Shown piece after piece: positions 1 through 6,092 of a DNA stretch of 17,505 nucleotides. The translations under genes and the position numbers were made by a program. A model generated the notes under the pieces. The model saw nothing but the letters and a program-made list of their open reading frames with translations, searched no databases and was not told the DNA's origin. Numbering within the stretch: position 1 is the first letter of the stretch; each line of letters begins with the position of its first letter. This DNA comes from Cyanobacteria bacterium UBA8803 (GTDB lineage Bacteria; Cyanobacteriota; Cyanobacteriia; Cyanobacteriales; Coleofasciculaceae), in assembly GCA_003505715.1 (NCBI GenBank), contig DNXU01000103.1:876-18380 (forward strand), given 5' to 3'.

Positions 1-15
1 GCACCCTGATAATCG

Positions 16-49
16 AGAGAGTCGCCTCAAGTGGCTCTCTTATTTCTCT
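16..49 (+). terminator. Possible intrinsic terminator of an upstream gene
   Basis: AGAGA (16-20) can pair with TCTCT (36-40) and GCC (24-26) with GGC (33-35), leaving a three-base bulge and a six-base loop. A T-rich stretch follows (41-51). A TGA at 7-9 followed by TAA at 10-12 would suit the end of a gene lying to the left. The bulge and broken T run make this only a moderate candidate. Confidence 0.35.
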
Positions 50-124
50 TTACTTGGCCTGTTGAGCCAATAGCCTTATCCCAAATCGCTAAATACAGCA
101 GGTGCTACCCAGCTTCGGTTCAGT

Positions 125-130
125 TATAAT
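125..130 (+). promoter_or_regulatory. Candidate -10 box for the DUF924 gene
   Basis: TATAAT matches the sigma-70 consensus exactly and lies 48 bases before the TTG start at 179, a normal leader length. No convincing -35 hexamer sits 16-18 bases upstream. Either this promoter is activator-dependent or the match is chance. Confidence 0.4.
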
Positions 131-178
131 TTTCGAGGTTAGAAACCTACCCTAGAGCTGGTCGTAAAAGGACGCATC

Positions 179-757
179 TTGAGCTTTACTGCGGATGAGA
201 TTTTAGACTTTTGGTTTGGTAAGCCTGATGAAGCGGATTATGGCAGACCCCGCCTAATTTGGTTTACCAAAGACCCTGCATTTGACGCAGACGTTCGATC
301 TCGCTTTATGCAAGGGTATCAGCAAGCAGCGGCTGGTCAACTTGATAGCTGGCAGAACTCTCCCAAGAGCTGTTTGGCACTGATTATCCTGCTCGATCAG
401 TTTCCCCGCAATATGTTTCGCGGCACACCCCAAGCCTTTGCCACCGATCCCAAAGCACTAGATGTTGCACATTACGCTCTCGAGCAAGGCTTTGACAAGG
501 AGTTGCTACCAGTACAGCGTTGGTTTATCTACTTGCCATTTGAACATAGTGAAGATCTCGAACACCAACATCAGTGCGTCCAGTTATTCTCAACCCTTAA
601 AGATGACCCTGATAGTGCCAGTACCATTGATTATGCCTATCGTCACCTGAGGACAATCGAAAGCTTCGGACGCTTTCCCCATCGCAACCCGATACTAGGT
701 CGGGAAAGCACTCCAGCAGAAGCCGAGTTCCTCCAGCAACCCGGCTCATCGTTTTGA
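179..757 (+). CDS. DUF924 family protein
   Basis: This 192-residue protein matches the DUF924 family (Pfam PF06041), small all-helical, TPR-like soluble proteins of unknown function found in many bacteria. The family hallmarks seen are an N-terminal ILDFWFG (residues 8-14), a central LIILLDQFPRNMFRGT segment (about 68-83), and the YLPFEHSEDLEHQ block (about 118-130). The length is normal for the family. The start is taken as TTG at 179 because AAAAGGA (166-172) lies six bases before it and the protein begins just ahead of the conserved region. No signal peptide or membrane segment is visible. The next gene is on the same strand, but 129 bases dominated by a heptamer repeat separate them, so co-transcription is uncertain. 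The family call is secure; the function is unknown. Confidence 0.9.
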   Translation: MSFTADEILDFWFGKPDEADYGRPRLIWFTKDPAFDADVRSRFMQGYQQAAAGQLDSWQNSPKSCLALIILLDQFPRNMFRGTPQAFATDPKALDVAHYALEQGFDKELLPVQRWFIYLPFEHSEDLEHQHQCVQLFSTLKDDPDSASTIDYAYRHLRTIESFGRFPHRNPILGRESTPAEAEFLQQPGSSF

Positions 758-887
758 TTGGTTGTTAGTTGTTAGTTGTTAGTTGTTTGTAATAATCAAT
801 AACTAAGAACCCCTAATAAACAACAAATAATAAATAATCAACAAACAACAAACAACAAACAACCAACAACAAACAACCAACAACCAA
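758..887. repeat. Heptamer short tandem repeats in inverted arrangement
   Basis: The left block (761-788) is three copies of GTTGTTA plus a variant GTTGTTT. The right block (839-887) is seven heptamers in the opposite sense, CAACAAA or CAACCAA. The AT-rich centre (789-838) separates them. The two blocks are roughly reverse complements with about one mismatch per seven bases, so the transcript could form a long imperfect hairpin. This is the type of short tandemly repeated repetitive sequence known from filamentous cyanobacteria. The last A of the final unit is also the A of the ATG of the next gene, and the repeat fills the position where a ribosome binding site would be. Confidence 0.85.
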
Positions 888-2590
888 TGACCAATCGAGA
901 GAATCTTCGCCAACTTCTGCTGCAACTTGACGATCGCGGCTACAAAGCTTACAAGGATATCAAGGGACGCTATCAGTTTTCCGATTTTACCCTCATTATC
1001 GATCGCGTTCAGGGCGATCCTTTTGCCAGTCCTAGTCAGGTGCGGGTACTGGTGCCTCAATCTGTAGCCGGTTTTCCCCCTCAACTCTATAACTCCCCCA
1101 GTCGAGAAATTGCCCTCCGGGATTATCTGACTCGCCAATTTGACCGTGTGGTCAGAAATTTCAGTTCCCATCGGGGAACGGGTAATAGCGGATTGATTGC
1201 CATTACTGCTGTAGGGCAATCTGTGCTAGAGCGTACTAGTGTTTTCGTTAGCGATAAATTAGTGGAAGTGCGCTTCGTGGTGGGATTACCTGCACGAGGG
1301 CGTCATATTTCAGGGCGTCAGGCGGCAGAAATGTTGGGCGATGATATTCCTCAAATTGTTAACCAAGCCCTGAAGTATCAATCCCTAAATGCCACTGCTA
1401 TTAAACAGCACGTCGAAATTGTAGAAGATGCTGACTGGTTGCGAGGGCAGCTAGGGGAACGGGGACTGGTTGCCTTCATTGCTGATGGTGCTATTCTACC
1501 TCGCACTAGCGGTGTTGACGATCGCCCTTTAGTGGAAGAAGCCGTACCTTTCCAATCTCCAAACACTTTACGGGTAGAGTTTAGTTGTCCAAATCGGGGC
1601 TTAGTAAAGGGTATGGGGATTCCCGAAGGAGTCACCCTGATTGTGGGCGGCGGCTATCACGGTAAGTCTACCTTACTCAGAGCCGTTGAGTTAGGTGTCT
1701 ACAACCACATCCCCAATGATGGGCGGGAACTGGTGGTAACTCAAGCTTCAGCGGTGAAGATTCGGGCTGAGGATGGTCGCAGTATTGCCAGTGTAGATAT
1801 TTCGCCTTTTATTAACCAGTTGCCTCAAGATCGGTCTACTCGGCAATTTTCTACCACTAATGCTAGTGGCAGTACATCTCAAGCTGCCAATATTATTGAG
1901 GCATTAGAAGCAGGTGCCCAAGTGCTGCTCGTGGATGAGGATACAGCAGCGACTAACTTTATGATTCGCGATCGCCGAATGCAGCAGTTGGTGGCTAAAG
2001 ACAAAGAACCGATTACCCCGTTTATCGATAAGGTGCGACAGCTTTACAACGACTACGGTGTATCCACCATCTTAGTTATGGGCGGTAGCGGCGATTACTT
2101 TGATGTGGCCGATACCGTGATTGCGATGGACAACTTCCAACCCCAGGATGTTACCAAACAAGCGCAGGCGATCGCCCAACAATATCGGACGGAACGCACT
2201 CCTGAAGGCGGCGAACAGTTTGGTAGTATCATGCCCCGCATCCCGTTACCCCAGAGTATCGATCCCAGTCGGGGGCACCGAGAGGTCAAGTTAAAAGTTC
2301 GGGATGTGGATGAGATGGTGTTTGGCACTGAGGAGATTGATCTCGGGGCGGTCGAGCAAATTGTAGAGAAAGGGCAATTGAGGGCTATAGCAGAAGCGCT
2401 CGTCTATGCGAAGCAGCAATATATTGACGGAAATAGCACTATTCCAACCATTCTGGAGCGCGTGATGGGCGATATTGAATCTAAGGGATTAGATATTGTT
2501 ACTAACATACCCGAAGGTGGCTTAATCGTATTTCGCCGCTTTGAGCTAGCAGCTGCTCTCAATCGGTTGCGCACTTTGAAAGTACGATAA
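887..2590 (+). CDS. Predicted ATPase of the ABC class (ABC_ATPase, PF09818 / COG3044)
   Basis: This 567-residue soluble protein belongs to the little-studied predicted ATPase of the ABC class family. Residues 1-240 form the family-specific N-terminal part, starting with LRQLLLQLDDRGYKAYKDI. A Walker A loop GGGYHGKST lies at about 254-262, a NASGSTSQAAN signature near 325, and Walker B VLLVDEDTAA with D350 and E351. There are no membrane segments, so it is not itself a transporter. The biological role is not established for bacterial members; a nucleic-acid-related role has been suggested for a trypanosome relative. The ATG at 887 fits the family N-terminus, but no Shine-Dalgarno sequence precedes it because the heptamer repeat runs to the start codon. 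No later start retains the conserved N-terminus. Two HIP1 octamers (1968, 2168) lie inside the gene, consistent with a resident chromosomal gene. Confidence 0.9.
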   Translation: MTNRENLRQLLLQLDDRGYKAYKDIKGRYQFSDFTLIIDRVQGDPFASPSQVRVLVPQSVAGFPPQLYNSPSREIALRDYLTRQFDRVVRNFSSHRGTGNSGLIAITAVGQSVLERTSVFVSDKLVEVRFVVGLPARGRHISGRQAAEMLGDDIPQIVNQALKYQSLNATAIKQHVEIVEDADWLRGQLGERGLVAFIADGAILPRTSGVDDRPLVEEAVPFQSPNTLRVEFSCPNRGLVKGMGIPEGVTLIVGGGYHGKSTLLRAVELGVYNHIPNDGRELVVTQASAVKIRAEDGRSIASVDISPFINQLPQDRSTRQFSTTNASGSTSQAANIIEALEAGAQVLLVDEDTAATNFMIRDRRMQQLVAKDKEPITPFIDKVRQLYNDYGVSTILVMGGSGDYFDVADTVIAMDNFQPQDVTKQAQAIAQQYRTERTPEGGEQFGSIMPRIPLPQSIDPSRGHREVKLKVRDVDEMVFGTEEIDLGAVEQIVEKGQLRAIAEALVYAKQQYIDGNSTIPTILERVMGDIESKGLDIVTNIPEGGLIVFRRFELAAALNRLRTLKVR

Positions 2591-2614
2591 CTACTCTAAT
2601 TGTATAAGTTCATA

Positions 2615-2647
2615 GTGAAACCTGGCGTGCTGGGCATTCGGCTTTAC
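2615..2647. terminator. Weak stem-loop between convergent genes
   Basis: GTGAAACC (2615-2622) can pair with GGCTTTAC (2640-2647) with one mismatch and one wobble, around a small inner TGC/GCA stem. It lies between the convergent ATPase and methyltransferase genes, where a bidirectional terminator would be expected. There is no strong T run on either strand. Confidence 0.3.
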
Positions 2648-2671
2648 ATAGTCTCAACGAGATTTTAACTT

Positions 2672-3331
2672 TCAATCCGAACTGTAGGCTTTATAAAAAG
2701 AATATGATTTTTCTAGAAACAAAAGCCTTTCAACATAAATCTCAGCTTCTGGAAAAAGCTCACGCATTCTTAAGCAAGTAAGAACTCGTGTGTCTTCGAC
2801 AGATTTTGTCCATACAGGTAGTTTTTTTCTCCATGAGTCATGTAAGTGTCTGCGCCACCAATCAGGTAGCTGCCAGTAAAACGGCACGCCCGTATGAGGT
2901 TCAAGAGGAAAGTTAATGCTTGGCGTCTGAACCCAGTAAGAATTGGCTAACCTCATTACTTCTGAAGCAAAAGAGGCTTGCTTTTCTTCATCTCCAACAT
3001 GCTCTATGGTAGAGTTACTGAATACTACATCAAAAGATTTGTCTTCAAATAGGTTAGAAATATCTGTGACATCCCCTTTGATAAATCTAAATTTAGGAGG
3101 TATATCAAACGATACGAAGCTTGAATTTTCTGGGAGATTGACTAATGTGATATCAAAGTTGTGTTCTATTAACTTCCATATATAAGGTGAGCCTCCTAAA
3201 TCCACGATCCGTGCATGGCTCGGTGGCTTCACAAGTTTCAAGAAACTTAGCATACGCTTGGAGCGCCAATCCTTGACAAAAGAGTCGTTTGTATAGACCC
3301 AATTTACCGCTTTTCTAAGTAACAATTGCAT
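2672..3331 (-). CDS. SAM-dependent methyltransferase (class I)
   Basis: This 219-residue protein has the class I methyltransferase fold markers. Motif I is IVDLGGSPYIW (residues 42-52), the SAM-binding glycine loop. GDVTD (86-90) follows, and SFDVVFSNSTIEHV (99-112) is the post-II/motif IV strand typical of Methyltransf_11-like enzymes. The later TPSINFPLEPHTGVPFYWQLP stretch resembles methyltransferases often found in polysaccharide clusters. The substrate cannot be read from the sequence; sugar or lipid-linked glycan methylation is an inference from the neighbours. The gene stands alone on the - strand, convergent with the ATPase and divergent from the wzc unit, about 430 bases from the start of that gene. 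No clear ribosome binding site precedes the ATG at 3331. It reads more AT-rich than the flanking ATPase gene and has no HIP1 site, which may point to separate acquisition. Confidence 0.8.
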   Translation of the reverse strand: MQLLLRKAVNWVYTNDSFVKDWRSKRMLSFLKLVKPPSHARIVDLGGSPYIWKLIEHNFDITLVNLPENSSFVSFDIPPKFRFIKGDVTDISNLFEDKSFDVVFSNSTIEHVGDEEKQASFASEVMRLANSYWVQTPSINFPLEPHTGVPFYWQLPDWWRRHLHDSWRKKLPVWTKSVEDTRVLTCLRMRELFPEAEIYVERLLFLEKSYSFYKAYSSD

Positions 3332-3763
3332 AATGTAGAGTAGGTTAACTATTTTAGTGAAAAAAAATTTTACAAATCTTAATCCAATTTCAGCTATTCA
3401 GAATCTATCGTAAGATAGATCTAGGACTTTCACGGGATTGTAAATAATTTGTCACAACCTGGTCAAAGCGATCTGGTTATTGGTATGAGCGGAGACGCCG
3501 ATACCTGAAGAAAAATATGAAGCAAAGACCAGTTGAGTTAATTGGTTATTCAGGTTAACATGGATTAGCTACGCCCTTCACATATAGTATTTTTATTTAA
3601 GATGTCAAAAAAACATTTGTAAAATAAGGCTTTCAGCAGTTTTGCTGTTTACGAACCATTTAAAAATACTATTATTGTAATAATTGTAAGGTATTGTTGG
3701 CATAACAGCAACTTCATGGCCTTCTCCAAAGAAGTGTCGTATCTCAAAAACCGGGGTGAGACT
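3332..3763 (+). other. Long leader region upstream of wzc
   Basis: This 432-base stretch has no convincing gene. It must hold the divergent promoters of the methyltransferase and wzc. Structures seen are a hairpin at 3403-3420, a larger foldable element at 3455-3535, a palindromic ATTATT-GT-AATAAT (3671-3684), and a CAGCA/TGCTG hairpin (3634-3647) followed by TTT. TATAGT at 3583-3588 is a possible -10 box, without a good -35. If transcription starts upstream of 3455, the leader is long and structured. Confidence 0.6.
3403..3535 (+). ncRNA. Candidate structured RNA element (leader or small RNA), no known family
   Basis: A first hairpin pairs ATCTATC (3403-3409) with GATAGAT (3414-3420) around a GTAA loop. 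A second, larger fold follows. Its basal helix joins CAAC plus TGGTC (3455-3464, one C bulged) to GACCAGTTG (3527-3535). A symmetric AAA/AAA internal loop (3465-3467 against 3524-3526) and a GC/GC step come next. An inner hairpin GGTAT (3482-3486) with ATACC (3501-3505) is capped by GCG-GAGA-CGC (3489-3498). Both terminal loops are of the GNRA type, which is characteristic of real folded RNAs. I could not match it to the riboswitch consensus sequences I know. The strand is assumed from the downstream wzc gene; the pairing exists in either direction but the GNRA loops occur only on the + strand. Confidence 0.45.
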
Positions 3764-5959
3764 ATGGGGCACAAGAGTCCGGAAGAATTCGATATTAATA
3801 TTGATTTCCAGCAGTTCTGGTTGATTCTCAAACGGCGATGGCTTCCAGCTTTAACTATTTTTAGCGGTGTGGTTGGTCTCAGTGGGTTAGCTGCTCTCTC
3901 CAAAGTACCTACCTATGAAGCTCAGGGAAGTTTGCAGGTGGTTCCCGATCAAACGGCTGCTTTAACTGGTGTTGGGAAAGAGTCAACGAATTTGCAAGCT
4001 CTGAGTAATCTAACCAACCCTTCCGAAACTGAAGCACTGGTTGTCCGCTCTTATACTCTTTTAGCAGAAGTGGCCAAAACCTTAAAATTAAAAGATGAGG
4101 AAGGTAAACCAGTATCGGCAAAAGCACTCGCCTACGGTCTGGCCATTACTCCTGTAACTGAGACCGATGCCATACGGGTAGCGTATCGAGATCGAGATCC
4201 AGTCAAGGCTGCTGCTGTAGTCAACACCCTGATTGAGATATACATTAAACATAATATTGAGACAAACCGGGCGGAAGCTTCTGCGGCTCGTAAGTTTATT
4301 GCGACACAACTCCCTAAAATTGAGACGGAAGTGAGCCAAGCAGAACTATCTTTGCGTCGATTTAAGGAAGAAAACGAGATTGTTTCGCTAGAAAATGAAG
4401 CAGAGTCGGTAGCTGAGGCCATTGCTGATTTAAACGACAAGCTGGCAGCTAAGCAGGCTGAACTGGGCGAAGCAACAGCTCGTGTGGAATTCCTCAATAG
4501 TAAGATAGGGTTGAGTCCTGAGGAAGCAATAACTGCAAATGCCCTGAGTCAGTCGCCTGGAGTTCAGGATCTCCTGAAAAAGTTACAGGACGTTGAAACC
4601 GAATTAGAAGAACAGCGCGTTCGCTTTACTACTCAAAACCCTTTCATCAGTAAGCTTGAGGAGAAAAAACAGCGCTTAGAAGCTTTGTTGAGAACGAGAG
4701 TTACTGAAGTTGTGGATGGTCGGGTTCCCGAATTGCGTGGAGGCTTACAATCAGGAGAACACGAGCAGAATTTGCGCTACAGCTTGGTAAATGATACTGC
4801 TAATCACCTAGCCTTGCGCAATTCGGTTGCGATTCTTTCTAACAAACTAGCTGTCTATCAACAACGGGCTATACAATTGCCTCGCCTAGAACAGAGACAG
4901 CAAGAGCTAGATCGGAGATTGGAAGCTGCCAAAGTAACTTATGCGACGCTCCTGCAACGACTCCAAGAAGTCTCAATCGCTGAAAATCAGAATGTGGGGA
5001 ATGCCCGTATTATTGATACGGCAATTGTCCCAGACTCCCCAGTTAGTAAACGGAAAATCTTGTATGTGGCTGCAGGGTTTGTGTTGGGAACCTTCATGGG
5101 AGTATCAGCTGCTCTAATACTGGAGCTAATGGATAAGTCCGTGAAAACTGTCAAAGAGGCCAAAGAGCTATTTGGTTACACCTTGCTAGGTATAATTCCG
5201 CTATGGAGTAAAGCTAGCAAGCGTAAACACAAGCGTGGTGAGCTGGAAGAGGAGCCGATCAAGATTCCTGTATTAGACAAGCCGCGCTCACCTGTTAGTG
5301 ATGCTTATCGAATGCTGCAAGCTAATCTGAAGTTTTTAAGTTCGGATGACAAGATTAGAGTGATTGCGGTTACCAGTTCTGTGCGCGGAGAGGGCAAATC
5401 TACTACAGCGGCTAACTTAGCGGTAGCGTTGTCTGAACTATCTCACCGAGTTCTTTTGGTTGAAGGGGATATGCGCCATCCGAGCCAGCACCATTTTTGG
5501 CATTTAAATAACACTCAGGGCTTAAGCAACGTCTTGGTCGATCAAATTGATGTAGAAGCAGCTATCCAACCAGTTCTGGAGAACGTAGACGTGATACTTT
5601 CTGGGGTTTGCCCTCCTAACCCCTTTGCTTTACTGCACTCGAAGCGGATGGCCTTCTTAGTAAAAAGTTTTGCTCAGACCTATGACTACGTTATCATTGA
5701 TACTCCGGCCTTAACAGTTGCCCCTGATGCCATGATTCTAGGCAAGATGACAGATGGAGTTTTAGTAGTCGTTCGTCCTGGGGTTTTGGAAAGAGGTAGT
5801 GTTCCTGCGGTTCAGGAGTCTTTGAAGAAGTCAAGCCAAAATGTTTTAGGCTTGGTGGTCAACGGTATCATTCTAGGAAATGAACCGGATGGTTATTATT
5901 ACACGAAGGAATACTACCTAGAGGAGAGCGAATCTACTTCCCTGGCCACTCGTGTGTAG
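3764..5959 (+). CDS. Wzc-type polysaccharide co-polymerase / bacterial tyrosine autokinase
   Basis: This protein of about 731 residues controls polysaccharide chain length in the inner membrane and autophosphorylates on tyrosines. It has an N-terminal Wzz domain with a first membrane helix at about 26-45, a long coiled-coil periplasmic region (about 160-420), and a second helix at about 432-455. A cytoplasmic kinase domain follows: Walker A GEGKST around 543-547, Walker A' VLLVEGDMRHP around 562-572, and Walker B YVIIDTP around 644. The C-terminal tail has a tyrosine cluster GYYYTKEYY. In Walker A' the first acidic residue is E, not the usual D. The start is placed at ATG 3764 because GGGGTGAG precedes it and the protein then begins directly with the Wzz domain; an in-frame ATG at 3716 would add 16 residues but has no ribosome binding site. 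The gene appears to be its own transcription unit with a long leader. Confidence 0.93.
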   Translation: MGHKSPEEFDINIDFQQFWLILKRRWLPALTIFSGVVGLSGLAALSKVPTYEAQGSLQVVPDQTAALTGVGKESTNLQALSNLTNPSETEALVVRSYTLLAEVAKTLKLKDEEGKPVSAKALAYGLAITPVTETDAIRVAYRDRDPVKAAAVVNTLIEIYIKHNIETNRAEASAARKFIATQLPKIETEVSQAELSLRRFKEENEIVSLENEAESVAEAIADLNDKLAAKQAELGEATARVEFLNSKIGLSPEEAITANALSQSPGVQDLLKKLQDVETELEEQRVRFTTQNPFISKLEEKKQRLEALLRTRVTEVVDGRVPELRGGLQSGEHEQNLRYSLVNDTANHLALRNSVAILSNKLAVYQQRAIQLPRLEQRQQELDRRLEAAKVTYATLLQRLQEVSIAENQNVGNARIIDTAIVPDSPVSKRKILYVAAGFVLGTFMGVSAALILELMDKSVKTVKEAKELFGYTLLGIIPLWSKASKRKHKRGELEEEPIKIPVLDKPRSPVSDAYRMLQANLKFLSSDDKIRVIAVTSSVRGEGKSTTAANLAVALSELSHRVLLVEGDMRHPSQHHFWHLNNTQGLSNVLVDQIDVEAAIQPVLENVDVILSGVCPPNPFALLHSKRMAFLVKSFAQTYDYVIIDTPALTVAPDAMILGKMTDGVLVVVRPGVLERGSVPAVQESLKKSSQNVLGLVVNGIILGNEPDGYYYTKEYYLEESESTSLATRV

Positions 5960-5972
5960 TACGGTGAAGGCA

Positions 5973-6014
5973 GACTTCGGCATGAGCTTACCGTCGAAGC
6001 CTCACGCCGAAGTC
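5973..6014. terminator. Strong stem-loop between convergent wzc and GH9 genes
   Basis: GACTTCGGC (5973-5981) pairs perfectly with GCCGAAGTC (6006-6014). After one A-C mismatch, TGAG (5983-5986) pairs with CTCA (6001-6004), and CTT (5987-5989) with AAG (5997-5999). The stem totals 16 pairs. It sits between two convergent genes, where a bidirectional terminator would act, but neither side has a T run. ACGGT (5961-5965) can alternatively pair with ACCGT (5990-5994). It could also be a dispersed intergenic repeat. Confidence 0.5.
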
Positions 6015-6092
6015 CGAACACAGGCAGAAGGCTACTATGCAGTCGCGATGAGAAACTGGTATTTCCAATTTCCGGCTCCCGACTCCCCACTG

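Noticed and set aside
761..887. CRISPR-like array
   Set aside because: The units are seven bases with no spacers between them; this is a short tandem repeat.
803..1219. Open frame on the - strand of 138 codons
   Set aside because: Its C-terminal part is translation of the heptamer repeat (a run of V-C-C-W-L-like residues), and the rest lies opposite the well-supported ATPase gene.
3455..3535. Cyclic-di-GMP or cyclic-di-AMP riboswitch
   Set aside because: It has A-rich internal loops and a GNRA hairpin, but the conserved sequence blocks of those riboswitch classes are not present.
3716..3763. Upstream ATG for wzc, adding 16 residues
   Set aside because: No ribosome binding site precedes it and the added residues do not look like part of the Wzz domain; ATG 3764 has GGGGTGAG before it.
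4132..4497. Open frame on the - strand of 121 codons inside wzc
   Set aside because: Serine- and alanine-rich shadow of the coding strand with no recognisable family or start signal.
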